A stretch of 64,000 nucleotides of DNA from Phoma sp. XZ068 (Eukaryota; Ascomycota; Dothideomycetes; Pleosporales; Didymellaceae): contig RBKR01000012.1 in assembly GCA_004835665.1 (NCBI GenBank), forward strand, positions 62,001 to 126,000. Direction: 5' to 3'. The notes under the pieces are model-generated. The model was not told the DNA's origin. It saw only the letters and a program-made list of their open reading frames with translations, and ran no database searches. Position numbers and translations under genes: made by a program. This document shows positions 34,592-44,635 of this stretch, one piece after another; the first letter of the stretch is position 1; each line of letters starts with the position of its first letter.

Positions 34592-35686
34592 ATGTCGCCA
34601 GGCAAATTGAGATCGGATGGCGAGAGGACACCACTGAGATTGGACCCGTTCATCATGGGAGGTGCGGGATTTAGCTACCAGCTCGTCAACGAGCCAGACA
34701 AAGCTCCGGTGGTCGACATCCTCGAAACAGCCTTCGATTCTGGGGTACGCACAATCGACACTTCGCCCTACTACGACCCTTCGGAGCTTATTCTTGGAGC
34801 TGCTCTGGCACACCCTCGTATCACGCAAAAGTATCGAAGAGACGACTACACTTTGATGACTAAGGTTGGCCGGATTGCAGCCGATCATTTCGACTACTCC
34901 CCACAATGGATCCGAAGCTCTGTTGAACGGTCTCTGATGCGCTTCAAGACCACCTACCTTGATGTGGTTTTCTGTCATGACGTTGAGTTTGTCAGCATTG
35001 ATGAGGCCGTGGAGGCCGTGGGAACGCTTTTCGAGCTTGTTCAAAAGGGCTGTGTCAAGCACGTTGGCATATCTGGTTACGATCTTAACGTTTTGTCTCG
35101 CGTCGCATCCCTTGTCCTTCAAGCTTATGGCCAACCGGTGAACGTGGTACAGACATGGGCTCAATTAACGCTGCAAAATACACGTCTCGAAACCTTTGGG
35201 ATTCCACTCCTTAAATCTGCAGGCGTTAAGGTTGTTTGCGCATCAAGTCCTTTGGCGGTAGGCCTCTTAAGTTCGCGAGGCGTCCCTGTTGGTGGCCTCG
35301 GTGACTGGCATCCAGCACCTGCGGGTTTGCGACTCCAGGCTCAGCGAGCTGCCAAGATTATTGAGTCTGAGGGAGATTCGACCGCTGCTCTAGCCCTTCG
35401 ATATGCTATACGAAAGGCTGCTGCTCTTTCGAGCTCCGATGTCCAGATCTCGACCATCAGTGGAGTTGCCTCATTAGAAGAAATTACTTCGAATATCAAC
35501 TCAGCCCGCCAGGTACTCGGGCCTGATCTCGAGGCATGTCTCGGAAAGAGCGGTGGCATGGCTGATACGAACCTTGAACAGCGAGATGATTATCATGCTC
35601 GTGTTGTACGAGAGGTTTTGGGAGAATGGGTGGATTACGACTTCTCTAGGCCAAACCAAAGTACAGACGCAACAACTTTGCCCTGA
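34592..35686 (+). CDS. Aldo-keto reductase, L-galactose/L-fucose (D-threo-aldose) dehydrogenase-like
   Basis: Intronless, 364 aa from MSPGKLRSDGERTPLRLD. The in-frame ATG at 34511 is disfavoured because the TATA element lies downstream of it. AKR barrel with the full catalytic tetrad visible: Asp in GVRTIDTSPYYDPSE, Tyr in the same motif, Lys in LMTKVGRI and His in VVFCHDVEF; the phosphate-binding end VQISTISGVASLEEI is also present. The sequence is closest in style to the L-galactose dehydrogenase/D-arabinose dehydrogenase (Ara2) branch, which oxidises the C1 of L-galactose, L-fucose and D-arabinose (same C2-C4 configuration) to the lactone with NAD(P)+. Neighbouring permease and dehydratase fit this as step 1 of a non-phosphorylating sugar pathway. 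Exact substrate is inferred. Confidence 0.88.
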   Translation: MSPGKLRSDGERTPLRLDPFIMGGAGFSYQLVNEPDKAPVVDILETAFDSGVRTIDTSPYYDPSELILGAALAHPRITQKYRRDDYTLMTKVGRIAADHFDYSPQWIRSSVERSLMRFKTTYLDVVFCHDVEFVSIDEAVEAVGTLFELVQKGCVKHVGISGYDLNVLSRVASLVLQAYGQPVNVVQTWAQLTLQNTRLETFGIPLLKSAGVKVVCASSPLAVGLLSSRGVPVGGLGDWHPAPAGLRLQAQRAAKIIESEGDSTAALALRYAIRKAAALSSSDVQISTISGVASLEEITSNINSARQVLGPDLEACLGKSGGMADTNLEQRDDYHARVVREVLGEWVDYDFSRPNQSTDATTLP

Positions 35687-36147
35687 CTTATATTATTCGA
35701 CTGACAAAGTTGCTTATATGTCAGGAACCAATTTTGTTTTGCGAATAATATCACTACATTTGTTCGTTCAAGTATCTTTCCTTGATGAAGCACTAAAACA
35801 ATCTCAAAGCACGCTTGTAATTCTTACTGCAATACTATTCAGACAATGCCCAGGTTGTCTACACGTCTGATATTTCGGATAAATGGCTGGTGTCCTTGCG
35901 CAACAATTTCTTGTATCCTTCTGGGCCTTCAAAACTCGGCACGGCTCGTGTCACTGCACGTGCTTACTTGGAACGAAGTCAGGAAAATTCGGGTAATTGA
36001 TCCGCGGGCATTGTGAACCAACTAGAGACGCCATCTTTTTTTTGTGTAGGTCTAGAGCAGCAAAAGGTCGAAGCATTCGATTTCAGCTTCAGAACTAGTC
36101 GTATTTTGCCCGGTATCGATGCGGAGCACTACCCCATAGCCAAGAAA

Positions 36148-36157
36148 TCCGGGGTAA
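36148..36157 (+). promoter_or_regulatory. TCCGGGGTAA, candidate cluster motif copy 1
   Basis: 131 bp before the permease start. Related words occur at 38206 (TCCGGGTTAA) and 40076 (TCGGGTTAA). Contains a CGG half-site. Confidence 0.3.
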
Positions 36158-36195
36158 AGAGCTGAGGCATCAGGTAGCGCGCATGCTCCCATGTG

Positions 36196-36203
36196 TATAT
36201 ATA
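36196..36203 (+). promoter_or_regulatory. TATA box of the permease gene
   Basis: TATATATA 83 nt before the ATG at 36279. Confidence 0.5.
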
Positions 36204-36278
36204 GTTGTGCTACAAGCTCAATATTTTCCTCGCATCACATAACTGACTTTCTTCTACTGCAAAGCGCAGATTAACATC

Positions 36279-37952
36279 ATGGCGTTCAAAAACTTTCTCG
36301 CAAATCGTTCCTCTCTCCACAATAGCAACAAAACGGTAACTAGCGCCGCAACCCTGACTCTCAGACAGAGTCTTTGGCCGCTCACTATTGTAACCATACT
36401 GTTCTTCCTATGGGTAAGCTACAGTCCAGTATTCCAGGCTGAAGCTTTACTAACAACATGGATGTAGGGTTTTGCTTACGGCTTGCTTGATACCTTAAAC
36501 AAACATTTCCAGGTCACATTGGGCATTACCCGAGCTCGCTCCTCCGGTCTTCAAGCGGCATACTTTGGGTAATTTCAAGTAATACCATAAAATTCGTGTC
36601 TGATACTGACTATTAATCAGGGCTTATCCACTGGCGTCTTTGGGCTACGCAAACTGGATTCTGCGCCATGCCGGATACAAAGCCGTGTTCATCTTCGGTC
36701 TCGCTCTTTACGGTATCGGAGCACTCATGATGTGGCCAGCTGGAGTATACCAGTCTTTTGGTGGCTTTTGCGGCGCCACCTTCATCATTGGATCTGGGCT
36801 TGGATCCCTTGAGACTGCCGCTAACCCGTTCATCGTGGCTTGTGGTCCACCTCGCTATGCCGAAATACGCATCAACGTGAGTCAGACGCTCAACGCGGTC
36901 GGTACAATCGTTGGTCCATTGCTCGGATCGTATGTGTTCTTTACTGGGACTCAGGACACAGTACAAGCGCTGAAAAGCGTTCAATGGGTGTATCTGGGCA
37001 TTGCCTGTTTTGTATTTCTGCTCGCTGGTGTCTTTTTCTTCAGCAGCATTCCTGAGATCTCCGATGCCGACATGGAAGCTCAAGTTCAGGAAGCCAACGT
37101 TGAAGGACGGAGCGCGTCCTTCTGGAAGCAGTATCGATTATTTCACGCTGCCTTTGCTCAGTTCTGCTATGTCGGCGGACAAGGTGAGGAATGGGCCTGC
37201 CCCCACATTTTCCAAAGACTTGAACTGACCGAAATGTAGTGGCGGTTGCAGGTTACTTCATCAATTATGTCGTCGAAACGCGTCCTGGCACAAGCACTTC
37301 GACTGGATCCAAGTTTCTCTCTGGTGCGCAGGGCGCATTCGCAGTAGGAAGAGTCCTTGGCACAATACTGATGAAGTTTGTTCGGCCTCGCTATGTCCTC
37401 TTAGCGTTCATGGGCGGTGCTGCCCTCTTTCTTGCACCTGCAACGAAAGAGAGACAAGATACTGGCGTCTGTAGGTATACCTTGTTCGAATCCCGTCCAG
37501 TCGCTAATATTCATAGCCTTCATGTTTCTTGTTCTCTTCTTTGAGTCCATCTGCTTTCCCACGATAGTCGCACTTGGCACGCGCGGACTCGGCTGTCACT
37601 ATAAACGAGGCTCTGGGTGGATCATTGGTGGTGTCCTCGGTGGCGCTGCAGTCCCACCTCTCCTTGGTGTGGTTGCCGACCTTCATAACGACACTGGCAT
37701 TGCGATGGTAGTTCCTCTTGCAGTACGTTCCTAGACACATTCCCAGTCATGACCTTCCCGCTGACCCACGCATAGTTTTTTGTCGCTGCCACCACATACC
37801 CGATTGCTCTTAACTTTGTTGCGTCATACCGCATCCCTGCCGACGCAACGACTGATAGCTCCGTTGGTCTTGTGGGGCCAGTCACAGACGAGAAATATGT
37901 GCAGAGTAGCGACTTGAGTCACATTGAGGAGACCGCGGTGTCGAAGGTCTGA
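36279..37952 (+). pseudogene. FucP-like MFS L-fucose permease gene with a single-base frameshift
   Basis: Six exons (36279..36413, 36468..36569, 36621..37183, 37240..37470, 37517..37722, 37776..37952), all with clean GT...AG introns of 46-56 nt. Summed length is 1414 nt, one more than a multiple of three. In exon 2 the frame reads GLLDTLNKHFQVTLGITRAR, then family-like SSGLQAAYFGAYPLASLGYANW continues one base out of frame, so an extra T lies in the TT at 36540-36541. Everything downstream is intact and typical of the fucose permease family: GSGLGSLETAANPF, QTLNAVGTIVGPLLGS, AQFCYVGGQVAVAGYFINY, YKRGSGWIIGGVLGGA. Without the extra base the protein would be about 470 aa with 12 helices, importing L-fucose or similar sugars with protons. 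Real loss of function and sequencing error are both possible, since no second lesion was seen. Confidence 0.75.
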
Positions 37953-38205
37953 GGCAGTTGCACTTGAAAGAAAATGTGAAGGAAGATGCAAGATGACCGG
38001 CAAGATAAACAGGTTGTAAGGTCCAAACAAAGTGGCTAAGTATGTAGTTTTCGGGTCTGTACAATGTGGAGACTGGGATTTTGATTATCATCATGGTGTA
38101 ACAAGTTCCTTTCTGTAGGATGCTGTGATGCGGATGCAAGTTGATGTCAAAGATCTGATGTGCATCAGTCATTCTTTCGATCGCTACAGTGTTAGCGGCG
38201 AGAAG

Positions 38206-38215
38206 TCCGGGTTAA
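38206..38215 (+). promoter_or_regulatory. TCCGGGTTAA, candidate cluster motif copy 2
   Basis: Lies between the 3' ends of the convergent permease and dehydratase genes, so a promoter role is doubtful for this copy. Confidence 0.15.
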
Positions 38216-38408
38216 GGCTGCTATGTTGTGAGCGCTTTGCCTCTCAGGAGGACTCGCGGTAACAGGAAATATGCGGTGGGCTACTATTACAGTATCATGA
38301 TAAGTTACGGTACGCAAGAACAGCTGCCTCATATGCTAAAGTAAGGTACTTTTCAGGCAGTTCTACTCAGCTACTAGGAAACAATTCGAAATACTGATCA
38401 ATTAACTA

Positions 38409-39881
38409 CTAGTCCATGCCATGCGGAAGTTTTATCGCCTGCCTCTCGAGGATTTGTCGTGCTTCGTCACTAGCCCACCAACCCTCCTGGTTGAGTGCTG
38501 GATATGTGTACTTATCCAGGCTTCCTGGTCGCATTTCCACGTTATATCCAGTGTCCCTTGGACTAATCAGATACCCGTCCTCCGTCATGCTTGGGTGCTG
38601 GAAATGCTCATGCAGGTGATCTACATATTCTAGAAGGCTCACTTTGCCGCTGACACAGACGTAATCAATCATGCTAAGATGTTGCGTGAGCTCTGGGAGT
38701 CCAACACCACCGGAATGAGGTACTACCTGCACGCCAAATTTTGCGGCCATTAGTAGTACAGCCAACACTTCATTCAACCCTCCCATGCGGCATGCGTCTA
38801 CTTGGCAGATATCGATGGCACCAGCCTGCAGCAACTGCTTGAAGACAACTCGATTCTGACACATCTCGCCAGTGGCAACGCCTATGCCAAGGTCCTTCAA
38901 ATTTTGACGAATGGTAGCGTGTCCAAGGATGTCGTCTGGGCTTGTGGGTTCTTCGATGAACCACGGTTTGAACTCAGCGAGCTGCTTTACGTATGCAATC
39001 GCTTGCGGCACAGACCAAATTTGATTCGCATCGATCATGAGTTTTGCTGCGCCATCGTAGCCAATGATCTCTCTTGCTAGTCTGAGTCGCTTACGGTCTT
39101 CGTGGATATCCCGGCCGACCTTGAATTTGAAATGCTTGACACCGGCTCGCCGATTCGTTTCAAGCAGCTGGCACATCTTTTCGTCCGAGTATCCAAGCCA
39201 GCCGGCGCTAGTTGTGTATATAGGCACGGCTCGATTATTGTATGCATCCCGAATCCTCTGCTCTTTCCCTTGTTTGCTGGCTCGAGCCAACAAGTCAATT
39301 GCTTCGTCAGGTGTGATGGCATCTTCGATATAGTCAAAGGGGACGCATCGCACAAACTCCTCCGGGGTCAAGTCCGCGACCAGTTTCCAAACGGGCTTGT
39401 CTGCGCATTTCGCCCACAGATCCCAGATTGCATTCGTAACAGCGCCGAAAGCAAGGTGGGTTACGCCTTTTTCAGGACCTACCCAACGTACTTGGCAGTC
39501 GCGCGTTAATGCCTTCCAGGTGGCTCCAAAGTTATTCACTAACGAAGACAAGGTCTGGCCGACCAAGGCGGAGGCAAAGTACGGTATTGCTCGTACAACT
39601 AAATCGTTCCCTCTCCCGATCGTGAACGTCATTCCATGACCGGCCTAAGTAAGTCAGAATATCAGTATCGAGCTCTCGGTATTTGGTCATGGAGAAGAGG
39701 TTTGTCATACATGAGAGCCGGCTGTTTCCAAGATGCAGAAGGCAGCGCTATAGTCTCCGACATCGTTCATCGCATCAGAGCCTGTCTGATCGAGTGATGT
39801 TGGGAAGCGAACATCGCGAGTTGTAAATCCGGTGATTACGGTGTCTTCCGACAATTGATTCGCCTGAAAGTTATATGGCAT
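38409..39881 (-). CDS. Enolase-superfamily sugar-acid dehydratase (L-galactonate/L-fuconate type)
   Basis: Exons 39711..39881 and 38409..39644 with a 66-nt intron; 468 aa. Mg2+-dependent removal of water from an aldonate to give a 2-keto-3-deoxy acid. The N-terminus ITGFTTRDVRFPTSLDQTGS with SDAMNDVGDYSAAFCILET is the fuconate/galactonate dehydratase signature, and splicing restores AGSHAGHGMTFTIGRGND. Catalytic and metal residues are visible: KFKFKVG (Lys base), LMIDANQ (Asp), WFIEEPTSPDD (Glu), GVATGEMCQNR (Glu), VVPHSGGVGLPE (His) and LLEYVDHLHEHF (Glu). It closely resembles, from memory, the fungal L-galactonate dehydratase of D-galacturonate catabolism (LGD1/GaaB), and is probably a paralog specialised for L-fuconate or the same acid from L-galactose. 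Divergent from the Zn2Cys6 regulator gene. Confidence 0.93.
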
Positions 39882-40296
39882 TGTGGGTTGCTAGTGGTCG
39901 CGATGCCTTCGGTTTCCCTTCATGAGAGGCCATGCTTTCTCTTATGAACTGTAAAGAAAGCATCGTAGCTTCGTTCGGTTCAGCTCAAATCTTTCAGTAC
40001 TCGAACCAGTCTATATTCGAGCACTAAGGTAAGATCTAGGCTCTGTTCGGACGAAGCAGTGTAGTAAGGTGAAAGTCGGGTTAAAAGAGCACAAATTATC
40101 CGTGGACCAATTGACAGTCTCGGAGCGTTCTCTCCGAGAGCCCCAACCTGTTTAGCTCCTTGATGAACCCCGCATTTTAATAATTCCGTTACGGGGCAAA
40201 TAGCCGAGCGCTTCTTGTACAAATACGCGATTATTATCCGCAGGATGTTTGCGGTGTCAAGAGGCCAGTATTGCTCAAATCCACGAACTGGCAACG
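39882..40296. other. Divergent promoter between dehydratase and regulator genes
   Basis: 415 bp. Holds TCGGGTTAA at 40076. ORF 39980..40348 (minus) is unsupported and overlaps the regulator's first exon. Confidence 0.5.
40076..40084 (+). promoter_or_regulatory. TCGGGTTAA, candidate cluster motif copy 3
   Basis: About 195 bp before the dehydratase start and 220 bp before the regulator start, in their shared promoter. Confidence 0.3.
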
Positions 40297-42833
40297 ATGC
40301 AGGTCGCGACTCGGCACGAAGATGGACGGGAGATCCGTCGAAGGTCAAAGTTAGCTTGCGACAACTGTGCTAGATCACGAGTCAAGTGTCACGGCGATTG
40401 TCCCTGGTACGAGCATCAACCCATCTGATCCACGGTCACTGACTGTCGCCAAAATAGCAGACGATGTGAAGGTAAGCTGCGCTGCCTTCTTGCAAATTCT
40501 CAGTTGTTCGTCTGGCGCAGACCATTTCGCAACCTAAACGTATACTCTGAACTAATGCAGTGTATTCAGAAAATGGCTATGAATGCCACTACAATCGAGA
40601 CATCCAAAAACGGGGCCGAAAACGGAAAAGGCGAACATCAATACACAGGGATACAGACTCCAACCCCGGTAATGCTGCCAGTACACACATCGAGCAACCC
40701 CAAGACGACCAGGGCTTACAGAGCGTTGATGAGAGTCAGCGCTGTACCAACAATGTTGTGTTACAACACTCTCCCCAGGAGTCCCAGGGTTATATATCAA
40801 ATGGCCCTGCTACTGCTGGGTCCTTCTGGGTAGATCTTCCTCCAGCGCCACCTTCTCCTCCTCATGATTTGGCATTGGATGCCTCGTCGGGCGGGGTCTG
40901 GCGTCATGGAAGCATGAATGACCCTAACGGACGAGTCCAATGTGGACGCACTGGAGGAAACCAACGGTCACGCTCTGTTCTTTCACTCAATATTCAACAC
41001 AATGAGTACGTCTGTCTGGCCTCGCTGCTTCCTCATCTTGAGGGCATATTACGACCTCAGCTTGCGCTCAAGCTTCTCGAGTTGTACTTTGCGCCCTCCG
41101 AAGGAACCTTGTTTCATAATGCGTCACCCTATGTTCTGACACCTGTCTTGCGAAAGGAGTCTGTTCTAGATCCCACTCGCGCTCGACCCACAACACCTGC
41201 TCTACTCGCTACGATGATTTGGGTTAGCGCTCAAACAGCGTCTCTACCTCAGCTTCTTGCACCCGGCTCACGACAAAGTTTGTGTTATAAGTTACAAGAT
41301 GTAGTCCTCAAACTACAACACGATCGCGACCCAGACAACTGGCAAAGAATGTCGGGTAGGTTGTATCTCTCTGAACTTCCTCAGAATTTGTACATCAGTG
41401 ACTAATTGATAGTAGGTAGGCTTGTGAAAAAGGCCTCGTATACTGCAACAGGACCGGATGACGCTGACCATCGAAAATGCCCGTTGCCAGTCATCGACGA
41501 TGTGATCTGTCTCATTCTCATTACCATCGTCCTTTCCGGTGGAGATTTTAAGAGAGACTGTTTCCCCTGGTGGAGCAAAGCACTTGGTCTCATCGAAACG
41601 ATGAAGTTGCATCAACTGGATCATCCGGACTCACAAAGCAATGATGATGTTAGATTCGATCTCAGGCGTACAGATGAAAAGTACCGGCATCCGCGTCCAA
41701 ACGAAGCGAAAGAGGAGATGCGAAGAACATACTGGTTAGCGTTTGCCTTGGACCGACATCTGGCTCTGTCGTACAATGGAAATCTCGCTATCATGGATGG
41801 TGAAAGCTATGTCTACAATCCTCTACCCGATTGTGTCTGGCAAACGTTCGACGAGGGATGTTCGAACAGGCTTTCAGATCGTCATCTGACCCCTTCTCCT
41901 GTTATCACAGGCACCGGCTTTTTCGAGTTCTTCTTGCCCTTGATGGTGCTTCTGGGAGACATCATTCATCTGCGTCGTCGGCGACATCATCCTCGTCTGG
42001 GCACTCTGGACGACCACGAATCAGTTGCCCTTTTAGAAACTCTTCTCGACCATTGCAAAGATAGTATCGATGAGTTGCAACAACAAACTGTACCTGGGTC
42101 ATTTTCGTGTCTGGACCGCACAAACTCAACACTCAGTCACGATGTAGGTCAGGCCCAGCAAGGAGCAACACCGATTTCATCTATTCTCGCAAGTCCACAG
42201 GCTGGCGATTACGGCAGCGGTCGACAGTCATCCAGGACACGTCTTGTAGCTGCATACGCTCACTTCATCCTCCATGTGCTTTACATCCTTCTCCACGGGG
42301 AATGGGATGCACTTACTATGCTTGCCTGGCTTCCCTCTACCAATACTCAGAGCGAATGGATAACCTCACCTTCATTTCACAAGTGTTCGTCTCACGCCGT
42401 TTTTGCTTCTGAGGCCATATCATCCATATTGGAGATCGATCCGGAGCTAATATTCATGCCCTATTTGTTTGGTATCTACCTGTTCCACGGATCACTTGTA
42501 CTACTACTGTTCGCCGATCGCATGCCAGCAGTACATGGAGGCCCCAACGATGCTGTGGAAGCCGCATGCGAGACCATCATCAGAGCACACGAGGCTTGTA
42601 TCGTGACCTTGAATACTGAATTTCAACGCGTGTTCAAGCGGGTAATGAGGGCGACATTATTGGTTGTGAAGGATCAAAATAAGACCGGATGGCCATATGA
42701 CACGATCTCGGGAGTGAATTGTCCTGCACATGAAGGGAATGCTGAAGTGGTTCGCGAGCAAATAGTGGATATGAGAAAAGATATGCTGAGGCTGTATCGA
42801 TGGAGTAACGGTGGAAGAGGCTTAGCTATATAA
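40297..42833 (+). CDS. Zn2Cys6 fungal-specific transcription factor of the sugar cluster
   Basis: Exons 40297..40406, 40458..40471, 40561..41355 and 41416..42833; introns 51, 89 and 60 nt; 778 aa. The GAL4-type zinc cluster is assembled from three exons: RRRSKLACDNCARSRVKCHG plus DCP from exon 1, C-RRC-E from a 14-nt micro-exon and VYSENGYECHYNRD from exon 3, giving C-x2-C-x6-C-x5-C-x2-C-x9-C. A basic stretch QKRGRKRKRR follows. The middle and C-terminal parts are a fungal_trans-type domain (LLPHLEGILRPQLALKLLEL, RPTTPALLATMIWVSAQTA, SGGDFKRDCFPWWSKALGL, EEMRRTYWLAFALDRHLAL). The style recalls regulators of sugar and hemicellulose use (XlnR/AraR-like), from memory. Position beside the dehydratase suggests it controls the adjacent sugar genes. 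The start at 40297 is the first in-frame ATG. Confidence 0.9.
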
Positions 42834-43681
42834 GCTATGGATTGACACGTTTGGCAAATTCGCCTCAAAGCTTCTGTGTCGAGAAGTACATCACCGTAAA
42901 GACACTGTTAAGCTGACCAAATTTAAGAACCTTCACAAGCCCTCGTGAGTTGTGAGCAGGGACTTCACGAGCCCTGAATTACTTGCCTAGGGATGAAGCA
43001 ATCAAACAGGTGGATTATGCATCATTGAAGAGCCCACTTCACATGAGCCATTTGCCAGACCTATATCTGCTGTCCTCATCTACAGTTCCGTGTCTCATAC
43101 AGCATAGTTCTCGACATAAAATACCTTTACCGATTTCATACTACGGCCTGCACGCTACGCAGTGGCTTTATCGAACGGATTATCGAACGGAATTTGACAC
43201 CCCGCAGTTCAATCGTGATTCAGCGGCATGCATATTGTGCACTCCGCCATCATTGTTGTGCTGGCGTTGGGAGCTTTGTTTGAATTTTGGATTGTATTTG
43301 CTCTGATATATGCAGCGTTTAACAGGAACTGCGAGCGCTGGTACTGGGGTAGGGTTGGCAATGCGCTGAGATTCAAGCTCCGATAATCATAATGAAGCTG
43401 GACTTGTTCGGAATAATGTCTTAGATTTTCTCACACTATGTGACTATAAGAGTCTCCGGCGCTATCTCGTGGGGACCAAATCCAGTGCCCTTATTCCATA
43501 AGATCTTAAGTACCTTTCACATATCTCACTACCGCCATTTAGCACACAGTGTGGGAGTCTGAAACTTTTTCGCCTAGTCCTCTGCTGTTTCCAGGTCATT
43601 GCAGACTTCGTCGTTTGCATTTCGCCATAAGTGTTGCCTGAGCTTCCAGAATTCCATTTGGGTCCGTTTTTGCTTGATGTC
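42834..43681. other. Intergenic region, no supported gene
   Basis: ORFs 42983..43306 (plus) and 43462..43716 (minus) have no motifs. The latter overlaps the 3' end of the coiled-coil gene in another frame. Confidence 0.45.
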
Positions 43682-44167
43682 TTAAATCCTTCTCTTTTCC
43701 TCGGCAGCTTCTGCATCCTTGACTCGCTCCACTAGATCTTCATACTCCCTTTTGAAGGTTTGGACCTGGTCTTCCAACAGCAGTTTCTCGGCATTCAGTT
43801 GACGCACGTTGGCCTTCTCGTCCTCAACGGCCTTGTTCAAACTTTCAATAACGGCGTTTTGTTTCGAGATGATGAGCCTGTACCTTTCCTGGGTCGTAGC
43901 CTGTTGTTTGAGGCGTGTGATTTCTGAGTACAATCTTGCGAAGTCCTGTTCGATCTCTGTGTTATCTCGCTTGATTCTTGAGATGGCAGCCTGCAATAGA
44001 ATTTAGTCACGTTTGCCGTCAGTATGAGCACGACACATATACCGGTTCGTGGAATGTCCTCAGTCTCTTTGCTAGGCCTCCAAAGGTACATGTCAGTACA
44101 ATTCATGACCCTAGATTCTATGATTCCGCTCACTCTCATCATTGTCATCACTGTCGTTGAATGACAT
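43682..44167 (-). CDS. Small coiled-coil protein of unknown function
   Basis: Exons 44134..44167 (34 nt), 44043..44077 (35 nt) and 43682..43990; introns 56 and 52 nt; 125 aa. After an acidic start (MSFNDSDDNDES) and a short basic stretch (LAKRLRTFHEP), residues about 24-125 form one continuous coiled coil (ISRIKRDNTEIEQDFARLYS, then SKQNAVIESLNKAVEDEKAN and LEDQVQTFKREYEDLVERV). No catalytic motif. A longer model is possible: the ATG at 44371 opens a frame (MAAVPPLVESG...) that can be spliced in phase into EGNMSFND by a weak 42-nt intron, giving about 180 aa. I prefer the short model because of the poor donor. Partner unknown. Confidence 0.65.
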
Positions 44168-44635
44168 GTTGCCCTCCTTGGTAGCGTGGTTGCCAGTTCA
44201 GACTTGCGGATATGCGACAGAGATGTGGCTCTCAACGTTTTGAAACGTCTTATAAAGGGATGATGAATAGTTCTGGTTATAATCGGGTGCAAAATCAGCA
44301 AAAGACAACCTTTGCGGCCGATTGACGGCATCACAGGCCCCGGACTCCACCAGCGGAGGTACTGCAGCCATGGTTGAAATGGAGCTCTGTTGTTGCTGTA
44401 CTAAAGTAATCTAAAGTATTGGGAATAGCAAGGTCGCAAGGCTAATGAGACTCTAAATGTGATTGTAGGGCTCGGGTGCGCCAGGCTCTCAGCTTGAGCA
44501 GGTGAGAGTGAATGGCTTGCTCTCACTTTCACCGTGACTGCAACTTTGTTAGGCTAAACCCAAAGAATGACCCAGGCGGCCATACTTCCCTTCTTCTTAC
44601 TACTATGATCAAGAGCCTCTCAACTTTCCACCAAG
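44168..44635. other. Divergent promoter region
   Basis: 468 bp between the coiled-coil gene and the next plus-strand gene. May include an extra first exon of the coiled-coil gene (44240..44371). Confidence 0.45.

Larger units (their letters stand above)
35687..36278. other. Intergenic promoter region of the permease gene
   Basis: No gene. Contains TCCGGGGTAA (36148) and TATATATA (36196). Confidence 0.5.

Noticed and set aside
37471..37516. GTTCGAATCCC, a tRNA T-loop-like string
   Set aside because: Lies in a 46-nt intron of the permease gene; no acceptor or D-arm around it.
40918..41139. Alternative frame (MTLTDESNVDALEETNG...) inside the Zn2Cys6 gene, possibly marking an intron or frameshift
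   Set aside because: The main frame continues with the regulator-like LASLLPHLEGILRPQL and no splice pair is needed.
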